From Dehalococcoidia bacterium (GTDB taxonomy: Bacteria; Chloroflexota; Dehalococcoidia; SHYD01), in the NCBI GenBank assembly GCA_009692945.1, contig SHYD01000022.1:1-37493 (forward strand): DNA of 37,493 nucleotides, given 5' to 3'. The translations under genes were made by a program, and so were the position numbers. Below are positions 1-8,175 of the stretch, one piece after another. Each line of letters begins with the position of its first letter. Position 1 is the stretch's first letter. Below the pieces are notes generated by a model that was not told the origin of the DNA, did not search any database, and was given only the letters and a program-made list of their open reading frames with translations.

Positions 1-238
1 GGTGTTCATCTATATCGGTCTCTCGCCGAACACCGATTACATCAAGGGAATGCTGCCCTTGGACGGCGGCGGCCATCTCATCGTGAATGCCCGCATGGAG
101 ACTCCCATTCCCGGCATCTTCGCCGCGGGCGACATCCGTCAGAACGCGGCCCGCCAGGTGGTTTCGGCCGCGGGCGACGGCGCCACCGCTGCGATGTCGG
201 TGCGCCGTTACCTGAAAGAGACGGCCCCTCAGGGCTGA
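1..238 (+). CDS. trxB: Thioredoxin reductase, C-terminal fragment (5' end outside window)
   Basis: This is the last 78 or so codons of a FAD/NADPH-dependent thioredoxin-disulfide reductase, the cytosolic enzyme that uses NADPH to keep thioredoxin reduced. What is visible is the end of the enzyme. It has the segment GLSPNTDYIK, then ETPIPGIFAAGDIR, which is the typical second FAD-contacting motif (Gxx(F/Y)AAGD) of low-molecular-weight thioredoxin reductases, and then a closing helix with AAGDGATAA. The redox-active CxxC and the two nucleotide-binding Rossmann motifs would lie upstream of base 1, so they cannot be checked. The gene ends in TGA and is followed by a clear intrinsic terminator, so it is not cotranscribed with the MFS gene downstream. 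A related flavin oxidoreductase such as ferredoxin-NADP reductase of the TrxR type remains possible because the CxxC is not visible. Confidence 0.88.
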   Translation, partial: VFIYIGLSPNTDYIKGMLPLDGGGHLIVNARMETPIPGIFAAGDIRQNAARQVVSAAGDGATAAMSVRRYLKETAPQG

Positions 239-255
239 CCGCTCGATCACGTTGG

Positions 256-295
256 AAGCCGCCCGTACCCAAGCGACGCAGGCGGCTTTTCTTTT
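256..295 (+). terminator. Rho-independent terminator after thioredoxin reductase
   Basis: AAGCCGCC at 256-263 pairs with GGCGGCTT at 281-288 across a 17-base loop. It is followed directly by TTCTTTT. It starts 17 bases after the trxB stop codon. Confidence 0.8.
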
Positions 296-331
296 ACGCC
301 TCCGCACCGGGCCGGCGGCACCGGCCACCGC

Positions 332-1624
332 ATGACCCACCGCGACCACGGACCCGGCGACCAACTGCCGTGGCAGGCCCGCTTCCCCTTCTTCTACGGC
401 TGGGTGATCGTCGCCGTCGCCTTCGGGGTGACCTTCATCGCCACCGGCCCGTTCTGGACGATCGGGGTGTTCGTCGCGCCGATGCAGCAAGACCTGGGAT
501 GGAGCCGTTCCGCCATCCTGGGAGCGGTGACGGTGCGAGGCATCGTGGCGTCGCTGGCGGGTCCGTTGGTGGGCGGCTATCTCGACCGGCCGGGCGGCGC
601 CCGCAACGCCACGGTGCTCTCGGGTCTGCTGTCGGCCGGGACTGTCCTTGCCACCTACCGGGTGGAGAGCGAACTTGAGTTCTTCCTGGTGTTCGGCGTA
701 CTGGGCGGCATCGGATCGGTCATCCAGAACAGCGCGCTCTACGGCGCCACTGTGCCCAAGTGGTTCGTCCGGCGGCGCGGCAGCGCGGTGGCGCTGGTTA
801 CGATGGGCTCGCCGGTGGCCACCATGGTCTTGCCTGCGTTATTCGCTGGGGTCATCGACGCCAGCGGTTGGCGGATGGCCTGGGTGGTCATGGGGGTGCT
901 CGCGGTCTTGCTCGCGGTGTTGCCGGGATTCCTGCTGGTCAGCCAGCCTGAAGACGTTGGGCTCCACCCCGACGGCGCCACCGGGCGGGACGCAACAGCG
1001 GCCGCCACCCACGCCAACCGGGAACCGTCGTCCACCCTCGCCCAGGCCATCCGGTCGCCGGTGTTCTGGATCCTCAACCTCGCCCTAGCCCTGGGCAGCC
1101 TGCCGGTGGCCGGCCTGCCGGCCAACCTGGTCCCGCTGTTCACCGACCGCGGCATCGGCCGGGAGATGGCGGTGTTCGGTTTCAGCACCTATGGACTGCT
1201 CGGCCTGCTGGGGCGGGTCTTCTGGGGCTATCTCATCAACCGCCGGTCCATCGCCGCGGTCCTGCTGATTCTGGGAGTGTACGGGACCGCAGCGACGCCG
1301 CTGATCTTTTTCATGCAGGGGGACGTCACGGTCATCTACGCGCCTCTCATCGCCTTTGGGATCGGCTCGTACGTGTCGTTCAATCAACTGGTTTGGGCGT
1401 CGTACTTCGGGCGGGAGCACCTGGGCGCCATCACCGGGGCGGCGCGTCCCTTCGCCAGCATCACCGCCTCCTTGGGTCCGTTCCTGATGGCGTGGCTGTT
1501 CGACACCTGGGGGAGTTATGATGCCGGTGTCCACCTGATGACCGGCGCCTGGCTGCTATCCACCGTGGCGCTGGCGTGGGCCATGACCACAGAGAAACGG
1601 CGAATCCCATCGGGAACACTCTAA
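332..1624 (+). CDS. Major facilitator superfamily transporter
   Basis: This 430-residue inner-membrane protein has the size and hydrophobic pattern of a 12-helix MFS permease. Helix 1 starts near residue 20 (FFYGWVIVAVAFGVTF). The loop after helix 2 holds GGYLDRPGGARN, a degenerate form of the MFS signature between helices 2 and 3. A hydrophilic stretch around residues 205-235 is the usual central cytoplasmic loop between the two six-helix halves. The FYGW opening is common in the monocarboxylate/oxalate-formate antiporter branch of the family, so an organic acid substrate is a reasonable guess but not shown. It lies 15 bases upstream of the CaiB/BaiF CoA-transferase gene on the same strand, so the pair probably imports and activates or processes the same acid. 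The ATG start has no strong ribosome site in front. Confidence 0.88.
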   Translation: MTHRDHGPGDQLPWQARFPFFYGWVIVAVAFGVTFIATGPFWTIGVFVAPMQQDLGWSRSAILGAVTVRGIVASLAGPLVGGYLDRPGGARNATVLSGLLSAGTVLATYRVESELEFFLVFGVLGGIGSVIQNSALYGATVPKWFVRRRGSAVALVTMGSPVATMVLPALFAGVIDASGWRMAWVVMGVLAVLLAVLPGFLLVSQPEDVGLHPDGATGRDATAAATHANREPSSTLAQAIRSPVFWILNLALALGSLPVAGLPANLVPLFTDRGIGREMAVFGFSTYGLLGLLGRVFWGYLINRRSIAAVLLILGVYGTAATPLIFFMQGDVTVIYAPLIAFGIGSYVSFNQLVWASYFGREHLGAITGAARPFASITASLGPFLMAWLFDTWGSYDAGVHLMTGAWLLSTVALAWAMTTEKRRIPSGTL

Positions 1625-1639
1625 CGGAGGAGGCTCCTC

Positions 1640-2854
1640 ATGTCCGAATCGCCACTGAACGGCATAAGAGTCGTCGAAGTGGCCAACTGGCTGGCGGCGC
1701 CCGCGGCTGGCGCGCTGCTGGCCGACATGGGAGCTGAAGTCATCAAGATCGAACCCCCGTCGGGCGAGCCCTGGCGCCACTTCCAGATGGAGAGCATGGG
1801 CTACGATGGTCCGTTTCCCATAAACTACTGCTTTGAAGTCGACAACCGTGGGAAAAGGAGCGTTGCCCTCGACATCGGAATCCCAACAGGACGGGAAGCG
1901 GCGCTGCGGCTCATCGATTCCTGCGACGTGTTCCTGACCAACCTGGTTCCGGCCCGCCGCGAGCGGTTCGGACTATCCTACCCGCAGCTTTCGCAACGCA
2001 ACCCCCGGCTGGTGTACCTCGGTTTCAGCGGTTACGGGCCGGAGGGCCCGGACCGGGACCGCCTGGGATTCGATTACACCGCCTTCTGGGCGCGCTCCGG
2101 CATCATGAGCGTCGTGGGCGAACCGGGCGAAACCCCGGCGCTGCTACGCGGGGGCATGGGCGACCACACCACCGCGCCGCTGCTGGCGTTGGGAGTAATG
2201 GCCGCCCTGTTCGAACGCGAACGTTCGGGTCTGGGCCAGGAGGTGACGGGCTCCTTGCTCAACACCGGACTGTGGGTGCTCAGTTCGGACGTACAGGCTG
2301 CGTTGGTCACCCAGCAGGCGCCCCGGCGCATCAAGCGCACCGACAGCCCCAACCCCATCTGGAACAGTTATCGGGCGGGCGACGGCAACTGGTTCCTCCT
2401 AGTGATGCCCACGCCCGACCCATACTGGCCCAAAGTCTGCGCCGCCATCGGCCGCCCCGACCTTGGTCTCGACCCCGCGTACGCCACCCTGGCGCTGCGC
2501 CGGGAGCGGTCCCCTGAAATCATCGCCCTGTTTGAGCAGGTCTTCGTGTCGATGCCCCTGGCGGAGTGGGGTCGCCGCTTTGATGCGGCAGGCATCATAT
2601 GGGCGCCGGTCCAAACGCTGGATGAGGTCATCACCGACCCTCAGGTCCGGGCCAACGGCTACTTCACCACGGTTGACCACCCCACCCACGGCCCCTACGA
2701 GACGTTGCAGACACCTCTCAAGTTCAGCCGCAGCGACGTGAGGGCTCGGGGCGCCGCTCCCGAAGTGGGCCAGCACACCGAGGAGGTGCTGCTGGAGGCC
2801 GGGTTCACCTGGGACGAGATCACCGGACTGCGGGAATCCGGAGCGTTGGGGTAA
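1640..2854 (+). CDS. CaiB/BaiF family (class III) CoA-transferase
   Basis: This 404-residue cytosolic enzyme belongs to the family III CoA-transferases (formyl-CoA transferase, CaiB, BaiF and relatives), which move CoA between carboxylic acids. The N-terminus has the family pattern LNGIRVVEVANWLAAPAAG, then GADVIKIEPP-like GAEVIKIEPPSGEPWR near residue 31. The presumed catalytic aspartate is D175 in GGMGDHTTAP, which aligns with the Asp that forms the acyl-anhydride in Frc. The linker and C-terminal region (WAPVQTLDEVITDPQVRANGYF) are also typical. A strong Shine-Dalgarno sequence, GGAGGAGG, lies about 7 bases before the ATG. It follows the MFS gene closely, which suggests uptake plus CoA-transfer of one substrate. 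The substrate cannot be read from sequence. Confidence 0.92.
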   Translation: MSESPLNGIRVVEVANWLAAPAAGALLADMGAEVIKIEPPSGEPWRHFQMESMGYDGPFPINYCFEVDNRGKRSVALDIGIPTGREAALRLIDSCDVFLTNLVPARRERFGLSYPQLSQRNPRLVYLGFSGYGPEGPDRDRLGFDYTAFWARSGIMSVVGEPGETPALLRGGMGDHTTAPLLALGVMAALFERERSGLGQEVTGSLLNTGLWVLSSDVQAALVTQQAPRRIKRTDSPNPIWNSYRAGDGNWFLLVMPTPDPYWPKVCAAIGRPDLGLDPAYATLALRRERSPEIIALFEQVFVSMPLAEWGRRFDAAGIIWAPVQTLDEVITDPQVRANGYFTTVDHPTHGPYETLQTPLKFSRSDVRARGAAPEVGQHTEEVLLEAGFTWDEITGLRESGALG

Positions 2855-2866
2855 GGGGGCTGGAGT

Positions 2867-2951
2867 CGGGGGTGCAGGGGGCGAAGCCAACCTGGAGGGG
2901 CTGGGGGTGTTCCCCAGGAACAAAAATCTTCTCTTCTTCTGGGGGGCGCGG
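2867..2951 (+). repeat. Dispersed repeat, family A (copy A1)
   Basis: The copy starts with GGGGGTGCAGGGGGCGAAGCC, continues with GGGGGTGTTCCCC (a small hairpin), then AGGAACAAAA, a pyrimidine tract with CTTCTTC, and a G-run. The same order is found at 5862-6000 (minus), 10363-10466 (plus) and 37373-37493 (minus). The downstream tail (GGCAGCC, then CTCATG) is partly kept at 2964-2980. Confidence 0.75.
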
Positions 2952-3031
2952 AAACCGGCTGAGAGGCAGCCTCTCATGCCTGCTGTGAAAAGGGGGTGGC
3001 GCACCAGGAACAGCATCTCCTCCAGGGGTGT

Positions 3032-3076
3032 CCAGCGGGTCTCCCGCTGGCGGGGAGTGTGAGGGGTGTACCCTCA
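3032..3076 (-). repeat. Dispersed double-hairpin repeat, family C (copy C1)
   Basis: CCAGCGGG at 3032-3039 and CCCGCTGG at 3043-3050 form a perfect 8-bp stem with a 3-base loop. TGAGGG at 3060-3065 and CCCTCA at 3071-3076 form a second stem. The same pair occurs at 3957-4002, 10279-10323 and, in part, 35923-35960 and 36143-36161. Confidence 0.8.
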
Positions 3077-3210
3077 CCATCCATCTCTTTATTTCTCCTC
3101 CGGCGGGGAGGGGGTCAAGGGGCGCACCCCGTCCGTCATGAGTGATCTTGGGGGGAGGTCGCCGTCCACGCCTTTTCATGGCCCGGTGGTGTCCCCATGG
3201 TCATGGGCGT

Positions 3211-3222
3211 CTGAATAGATAC
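3211..3222 (+). repeat. Terminal motif CTGAANNNNTAC of repeat families A/B
   Basis: The sequence CTGAATAGATAC followed by GA is identical to 10494-10507. It sits within a few bases of the 3' end of the neighbouring gene. See the finding on the shared terminal motif. Confidence 0.6.
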
Positions 3223-3227
3223 GACGA

Positions 3228-3776
3228 TCAGACCGGCAGCTGGTCCATATCAGGCCGGACCGGAATTTCGAACGCGTTGATGGTGGTGGCCACCATTCCG
3301 TAATGGCCCACCAGCGAGGTGATGGCCACCATGTTGGCAGCGCCGAACCGGGTCAGTAGAGTCTGGAAGGTGGCCTCCTCGGCCCGATTGGTGCGGCGCA
3401 GCTGTTGCACAAAGCGCACCAACGGCGCCTCTTCCTCGGTCAATCCTTCCGGCGCCCGCCGGTGCTTGATGGCGTCGACGCACTCCGGACGAACGCCGTA
3501 CTGCAGCGCCAGCGGGGCGTGGGCACCCCACACGTAAGGGCAGTCCATCTCCCGCGCCACCGCGATGGTGACCAACTCGATAACGTCCTGGGGCAACGGC
3601 GATTGAAAGCGCAGGTAGCCCCCCAGCTTCTCGGTGATCTGGAGCAGTTCCGGCAGGTGGAACTGCACCATGAACGGCCCGCCCACGCTCCCTCGGGTGC
3701 GTTCGATGAAGTCGTACAACTCCCGGAAATCGGGGTTGACCTGTTCACGGGTAGTTATCAGCGGGATACGGGCCAT
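3228..3776 (-). CDS. Carboxymuconolactone decarboxylase (CMD/AhpD-like) family protein
   Basis: This is a 182-residue protein of the CMD/AhpD all-alpha fold. The diagnostic segment is VTIAVAREMDCPYVWGAHAPLAL around residues 76-98. It keeps the helix with Glu, a Cys and a His, as in gamma-carboxymuconolactone decarboxylase-like proteins, but it lacks the second Cys of the AhpD CxxC peroxidase centre (it reads CPYV). A disulfide-reductase role is therefore unlikely, and a lyase or unknown role is more likely. The start at 3776 (MARIPLIT) was chosen over an upstream in-frame ATG because AAGGAG stands 6 bases before it; the 32-residue extension does not look conserved. It points toward the CoA-transferase gene (convergent) and follows the TPP enzyme on the same strand after a repeat-filled gap of about 420 bases. 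Confidence 0.85.
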   Translation of the reverse strand: MARIPLITTREQVNPDFRELYDFIERTRGSVGGPFMVQFHLPELLQITEKLGGYLRFQSPLPQDVIELVTIAVAREMDCPYVWGAHAPLALQYGVRPECVDAIKHRRAPEGLTEEEAPLVRFVQQLRRTNRAEEATFQTLLTRFGAANMVAITSLVGHYGMVATTINAFEIPVRPDMDQLPV

Positions 3777-3956
3777 TGTCTGCTCCTTAACCTCTCTCTG
3801 GCGCCCGAAGTGGGGGCTGGGGCTATCGCAATTGCTTCGTTGACACCCATGTCCAAGGGATACCGGGGCCATGAATAGGCTGAGGGGTCAACTGCCCCTC
3901 ATTGCACTTCCGGCGCTGGCCCGCCCCCTCCCAGAGAGAGAAAAGGAGAGGTATGG

Positions 3957-4002
3957 TGAGGGGACTGCCCCTCGCACTCCCCGCCAGCGAGAGACCCGCT
4001 GG
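3957..4002 (+). repeat. Family C double hairpin (copy C2)
   Basis: TGAGGGG/CCCCTCG at 3957-3963 and 3968-3974 is followed by CCAGCG/CGCTGG at 3984-4002. The second stem is slightly degenerate compared with the perfect copies at 10305-10323 and 3032-3050. Confidence 0.75.
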
Positions 4003-4055
4003 ACATCCCACTTTCACGTATGAGTCCACAGTGGAGGGACCGTCGGGTTGGCGAG

Positions 4056-4141
4056 CGGGAGTGCACGAGGGCGGCCGCCCCCTGCCGGGGGGGGGTGCCC
4101 CCCACACGGAATTCTCCTCTCTTTTTTCCGGGGGCGGGGGC
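4056..4141 (+). repeat. Dispersed repeat, family B (copy B1)
   Basis: The unit begins GGGAGTGCACGAGGGCGG, has a GCCCCCTGCCGGGG region, GGGGTGCCCC, ACACGGAATTCTCCTCT, a T-run and a G-rich tail. Close copies lie at 8650-8775, 35728-35863 and 37234-37364, with a divergent one at 35995-36083. Confidence 0.8.
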
Positions 4142-4194
4142 ATATCGCCGGCCCTCGGTGTTGGACTCACCCCTTTTTCATGACAGAAGGTCCT

Positions 4195-5832
4195 TTACCG
4201 CAACATGGTCCAGGTGTTGGTGTCGTAGGGCAGCGGCGGCATCGGCTGCACCGGCACTTCGATAAGCGTGGGCTTGTTGTCACTCAGCGCCTGGCTGATG
4301 GACGCCGTCAGTTCCTGGGGGCTTCCGGCCCGCATCCCCTGCACACCGAAGGCGTCGGCGAGTTTCAGGAAGTCAGGGTTGTGGAGGTCGACGGCGATGT
4401 TGCGCCCTGCAAAGGAAACCTGCTGGATGCGCTTGACGTTCCCGAACGCATTGTCGTTGAACACCACCGCCACCAGCGGGATGTTGTGCTTGGCCATGGT
4501 GGAGAGTTCCTGGACGGTGAACATGAAGCCGCCGTCGCCATTGATCGACACCACCGCCCGATTCGGGTTCGCCACCTTGACGCCCAGCGCCGTGGCGAAA
4601 CCGAAGCCCAGCGTGCCCTGGTAACCGGGCGTGATGTAGCCCCGTGGCTGGTAGATGGGGAAGGCGCCGGTGTTGCACCAGTACGCCACCTGAGTCATCT
4701 CTCCCACTAGAATCCCATCGTCCGGCAGGGCGGCGCGCACCGCCAGCGCCAGTGGGGCGCGGTGCCCCTCATTGGCAAAGAAGGTGGAATAGTCGGCCTT
4801 CAGCGCATCGAGTTCCTCCTTGCGGGAGGAGCGCTTCCGGTTGTGACGGGGGACCCGTTTGAGCAGTTCGGCCAGTGCCGCCTTGGCGTCGGCCTCTATC
4901 CCGATGTCGGGCTGCTGGTTGCGCCCGATCTCCTCGGGGTCGATGTCGAGCTGGATGAAGGTCTGGCCCGGTTTCACGCGCCAGGGGGCGAGGCTGGGCT
5001 GCAGGTAACGGGTGCCGATGGCCATCACCACGTCGGAGGCGGGTACCAAGGAGACGGCGGCGGGCGGGACCTGCGCCAGATAATGGCGGTCCGAGATTGC
5101 GCCACGCCCGTTTTGGCTCATGATGACGGGGGCTTCGAGCATCTCGGCGAGTTGCTGCAACTCCACCCACGCCCCACTGGAGAGCAGTCCACCACCGACC
5201 ACCAGCAGCGGCCGCTCAGCGCGCCCCAGCGCGACCGCCGCCTGCTCCAAAATATCGAGGTCACCAGCGCTGCCGCGTGGCCCTTCAGCAGGAGCCAGGA
5301 AATCGACATCACCCTTGGCCTGGAACACATCCAGCGGCACTTCGATCTCCACCGGGCGGGGGCGCCCGGACCGCAACCGCTGAAACGCTTCGTGTACCAG
5401 TCCCGGCACCTCGGCGGGGGTCATGGCGATGCCGGACCACTTGGTCACGCTGGCCATGGCCGTGCGCTGGTTGGGGATCTCGTGCAGCAGCCCGCGCCCT
5501 TTGCCGATCTGGAACGAGGGTATCTGCCCCGTGATGCACAGCACCGGCGAGGAACAGGCATACGCAGTGGAGAGGGCAGCGGTGGTGTTCAACACACCGG
5601 GGCCGGGAACCACCATACACACGCCCACCCGTCCGCTGCTGCGGGCGTATCCGTCCGCCATGTAGGCGGTGGCCTGTTCGTGCCGGGTGTGCAGCACCTG
5701 CATATACTCCCGGGCATCGTAAAGGGCATCGTACGCCCAGTCCATCTGAACGCCGGGAAGCCCGAAGATAAGATCGACCCCTTCCAGCCGCAGTTGCTGC
5801 ACAAGGGCCTGGCCGCCGGTCATCGTTGGCAA
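4195..5832 (-). CDS. Thiamine pyrophosphate-dependent enzyme (acetolactate synthase/benzoylformate decarboxylase superfamily)
   Basis: This 545-residue protein has the three domains of the pyruvate-oxidase/acetolactate-synthase family. They are an N-terminal PYR domain (about 5-170) with the catalytic glutamate E52 in TRHEQATAYMADGYAR, a central domain (about 190-320), and a C-terminal PP domain. The C-terminal domain has the TPP/Mg motif starting at GDG (432-434) and ending at N459-N461 (VVFNDNAFGN). It would carry out decarboxylation or carboligation of a 2-oxo acid in the cytosol. I do not call it IlvB because no small subunit gene is near and the setting is catabolic (CMD-like, cupin, aminotransferase, SDR). 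The TTG start at 5832 is preferred because GAGGAGG lies 7 bases before it; an ATG nine bases later is the alternative. Confidence 0.88.
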   Translation of the reverse strand: MPTMTGGQALVQQLRLEGVDLIFGLPGVQMDWAYDALYDAREYMQVLHTRHEQATAYMADGYARSSGRVGVCMVVPGPGVLNTTAALSTAYACSSPVLCITGQIPSFQIGKGRGLLHEIPNQRTAMASVTKWSGIAMTPAEVPGLVHEAFQRLRSGRPRPVEIEVPLDVFQAKGDVDFLAPAEGPRGSAGDLDILEQAAVALGRAERPLLVVGGGLLSSGAWVELQQLAEMLEAPVIMSQNGRGAISDRHYLAQVPPAAVSLVPASDVVMAIGTRYLQPSLAPWRVKPGQTFIQLDIDPEEIGRNQQPDIGIEADAKAALAELLKRVPRHNRKRSSRKEELDALKADYSTFFANEGHRAPLALAVRAALPDDGILVGEMTQVAYWCNTGAFPIYQPRGYITPGYQGTLGFGFATALGVKVANPNRAVVSINGDGGFMFTVQELSTMAKHNIPLVAVVFNDNAFGNVKRIQQVSFAGRNIAVDLHNPDFLKLADAFGVQGMRAGSPQELTASISQALSDNKPTLIEVPVQPMPPLPYDTNTWTMLR

Positions 5833-5861
5833 AGCGAATCCTCCTCGAAGATAAACTGCTT

Positions 5862-6000
5862 GGTATCGATTCAGGCATCAGGGGCTGCGTCCTCGCCGTT
5901 TGCCCCACCCACTCAACAAAAAGAGACAATTTGTTCCTGGGGGTACACCCCCAGGCCCCCGGCAGGGTGGCTTCGCCCCCTGCACCCCCGTTTCGGGCGC
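5862..6000 (-). repeat. Dispersed repeat, family A (copy A2), nearly complete
   Basis: Read on the minus strand it runs from GGGGGTGCAGGGGGCGAAGCC through CCTGGGGGTGTACCCCCAGG, AACAAA, a CTCTTTTT tract and GGGTGGGGCAAACG to a tail with GCAGCCCCTGATG and CTGAATCGATAC (5863-5874). It is the best example of the whole unit. It lies between the SDR gene and the TPP enzyme start. Confidence 0.78.
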
Positions 6001-6018
6001 CGAACACTGACCAGAGTC

Positions 6019-6861
6019 CTAGCCGGTTGCCATGATGCCGCCTTCCGCCGGGATATCGATCCCGCTGAGGTAGTCGGCGAGGTCCGAAGCGAGGAACACG
6101 ATGGGGCCGACGTAGTCATCCAGCACACCGCGGCGGCGCAGCGGTATGCGCTCGTAAGCGGCGGGCCCGGACACGGTGGCCTGGGCCTCGGGTTGCCCGC
6201 CCGCGGCATCGAGGAAGGTTTTCAGACGAGTCGGGGTCTGGCCCGGACTCACTCCGTTGACGTTGATGCCATAGGGGCTCAACTCCACCGCCAGTTGACG
6301 GGTGAGGTGTTGCAACGCCGACTTGCTGGTGGCGTACAGGAGCCGCCCCGCATGGGCCCGGTAGCCGGCCACCGATCCCACGTTGACGATCTTGCCCCGC
6401 CGCTGCGCCCTCATCGGCACCGCCGCCGCCTGGGCCATGAGCATGAGCCCCTTGACGTTGGTCCCCAGCACCGCATCGATGGCCTCGGGAGTCAGCGTAT
6501 CCAGCGTTGGGCCGCCATCGCCGATAGCAGCGCTCTGTACCAGCACGTCCAGCCGCCCCCAGGTCGCCACCACCGCAGCCACCACGCGCTTGTCGTCCTC
6601 CGTTTTAGAGATATCTCCCGTCAGCGCCAGCACCCGGCCGGGGTGTCCCAGCCGCTTCGCCGCATCCTCCATCGTTGACGGCGAGCGGCCCATGATGGCC
6701 ACCCGTGCGCCGAGCGCCAGAAAGGCCTCGGCCACCCGGTAGCCGATCGCGCCGGCGCCTCCGGTGACGAGAACGGTGGTGTCCGCCCCGATGCCGGGGA
6801 GCGAGAGTTGGGGCCAGTCGATCGCGGCCGGACTGCGCGGCTGGCTGGTTGCAGTGGTCAT
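6019..6861 (-). CDS. SDR family NAD(P)-dependent oxidoreductase
   Basis: This 280-residue classical short-chain dehydrogenase/reductase has the nucleotide-binding motif TGGAGAIG at residues 33-40. The catalytic set is S163 (NVGSVAG), Y176 and K180 (YATSK). The usual NNAG motif is replaced by QSAA at 109-112. The C-terminal part (PYGINVNGVSPGQTPT) is typical. It reduces or oxidises a hydroxy/keto group of unknown substrate. Its ATG overlaps the TGA of the class III aminotransferase by four bases (ATGA), so the two are translationally coupled. An aminotransferase that yields a carbonyl next to an SDR that could reduce it suggests consecutive steps. The repeat copy A2 lies just downstream. Confidence 0.92.
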   Translation of the reverse strand: MTTATSQPRSPAAIDWPQLSLPGIGADTTVLVTGGAGAIGYRVAEAFLALGARVAIMGRSPSTMEDAAKRLGHPGRVLALTGDISKTEDDKRVVAAVVATWGRLDVLVQSAAIGDGGPTLDTLTPEAIDAVLGTNVKGLMLMAQAAAVPMRAQRRGKIVNVGSVAGYRAHAGRLLYATSKSALQHLTRQLAVELSPYGINVNGVSPGQTPTRLKTFLDAAGGQPEAQATVSGPAAYERIPLRRRGVLDDYVGPIVFLASDLADYLSGIDIPAEGGIMATG

Positions 6862-8171
6862 AGAGAATCGTGCCTCATTTCCTGAGCGGTTTCGTGGAAC
6901 GCCCGAATGGTGTGGGTGATGTCTTCCTCGGTGTGGGCAAGGGCGATGTAGAACTTCTGCGAGGGCTTATAGACGTTTCGCTGCAACAGCCCCTGATTGA
7001 ACCGGGCGGTCAACTTACTGTTATTGTCGAGCCCTGACCGGTAGTCGGTCACGGGGTGGCTGGTGAAATATACGTCGAAATTGACGGGTTCGCCGCTGAT
7101 GTAGTGCGGGATCTCGGCTTCGTTCAGGGCATGGTGCAGGCCGTCCATCAGGCGGCGGCCGGTGGCGTGCAGTTGCTGGTAGGCGCCGGGCTTCCGCAGT
7201 TCTGCCAGCGTGGCGAGCCCGGCAGCGGCGGCCACCGGATTCCCGCTGAGGGTGCCGATCTGGGGGATGAAAGAGTCCGCATCCACCGCAGCGGCGTCGA
7301 GATAACGCATCAGTCCCGCCCTCCCGGCCACCGCCGCCAGCGGATACCCCCCACCGACGATCTTGCCGTAAGCCGCGAGGTCCGGCGTCACGCCGTAATA
7401 CTCCTGCGCCCCTCCGTACGCCAGCCGGAACCCGGTGACCACTTCGTCGAACACCAGCGGGATGTCGTGACGAAGGGTGAGTTCCCGCAACCCCTCGAGG
7501 AACCCGGCCGCGGGGGTCAGGATCCGCTGAAAGGGTTCGACAATCACCGCCGCCAGTTCGTCCCGGTGCTGCTCCACGATGGCGGCGGTCCGGTCTAGGT
7601 CGTTGTACGGAGCGACCAGCACCGTGTCCAGCACCGCCCGTGGGATGCCGCCCGACGTGGCGGCGCCGGCCGGGAATGCGCCGAGCTGGTCCGGCCGGGG
7701 CGAAAGGCTGACATGACTGTAGTCGTGCATGCCGTGGAACCCGCCCTCGAACTTGAGCACTTTGTCCCGCTTCCGGTAAGCGCGGGCCAGGCGCAGGCAC
7801 TGGAATGTGGCGTCGGTACCGCTGGTGGTGAACCGCACCTGCTCGGCGCATGGCGCGGCTCTGATGATCTCCTCCGCGAGTTCGACCGCGGGCCAGTTGT
7901 TGTGGAAGTAGGTCGAGCCCCGCTCGGCCGCTTCCCGGACCGCCGACACCACTGCGGGGTGGGCGTGGCCCAGCACCATCGGCCCCGACCCCAACAGGTA
8001 ATCGATGTATTCGTTGCCGCTGAAGTCGTAGAGTTTTGAGCCCCTGCCCTCCTTGACGAGGAAGGCCTGGTCCGCCGGCTGAGCGATGTTCCCCAGCGAG
8101 CCGGCGGGCATCGCTGCAAAGGCGCGCGCTACCAGCGCCGCCTCCTCCGGTGAACGAGACCGCAACGCCAA
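6858..8171 (-). CDS. Class III PLP-dependent aminotransferase, glutamate-1-semialdehyde-aminomutase-like
   Basis: This is a 437-residue fold-type I PLP enzyme. Its features are GSGPMVLGHAHP near 61-72, TSGTDATFQCLRLAR (116-130) for the phosphate cup, FEGGFHGMHD (141-150), the cofactor aspartate in FDEVVTGFR (D242), and the Schiff-base lysine K270 in AYGKIVGGGYP. These match the HemL/beta-amino-acid aminotransferase branch. The setting (cupin and SDR in the same operon, no other tetrapyrrole gene) argues for an amine or beta-amino acid transaminase more than HemL, but HemL-type function cannot be excluded. The start is a TTG at 8171, four bases after the cupin stop. The start codon is therefore uncertain, and translation probably depends on coupling. 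Confidence 0.87.
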   Translation of the reverse strand: MALRSRSPEEAALVARAFAAMPAGSLGNIAQPADQAFLVKEGRGSKLYDFSGNEYIDYLLGSGPMVLGHAHPAVVSAVREAAERGSTYFHNNWPAVELAEEIIRAAPCAEQVRFTTSGTDATFQCLRLARAYRKRDKVLKFEGGFHGMHDYSHVSLSPRPDQLGAFPAGAATSGGIPRAVLDTVLVAPYNDLDRTAAIVEQHRDELAAVIVEPFQRILTPAAGFLEGLRELTLRHDIPLVFDEVVTGFRLAYGGAQEYYGVTPDLAAYGKIVGGGYPLAAVAGRAGLMRYLDAAAVDADSFIPQIGTLSGNPVAAAAGLATLAELRKPGAYQQLHATGRRLMDGLHHALNEAEIPHYISGEPVNFDVYFTSHPVTDYRSGLDNNSKLTARFNQGLLQRNVYKPSQKFYIALAHTEEDITHTIRAFHETAQEMRHDSL

Positions 8172-8175
8172 ACGG

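Larger units (their letters stand above)
2855..3227. other. Gene-free block filled with repeats of families A and C
   Basis: The convergent intergenic block between the CoA-transferase and the carboxymuconolactone-decarboxylase-like gene holds one family A repeat, one family C hairpin pair on the minus strand and one terminal motif CTGAANNNNTAC at 3211-3222. I see no credible gene in it. Confidence 0.7.
3777..4194. other. Gene-free block with repeats of families C and B
   Basis: The gap between the CMD-like gene and the TPP enzyme contains a family C hairpin pair at 3957-4002 and a family B unit at 4056-4141. No gene-like reading frame with a ribosome site is visible. Confidence 0.65.

Noticed and set aside
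4762-6678. Plus-strand open frame of 638 codons
   Set aside because: It lies opposite the TPP enzyme and part of the SDR gene, both of which have catalytic motifs. The plus-strand product has no domain-like pattern, and its length reflects the GC-rich codon bias of the opposite genes.
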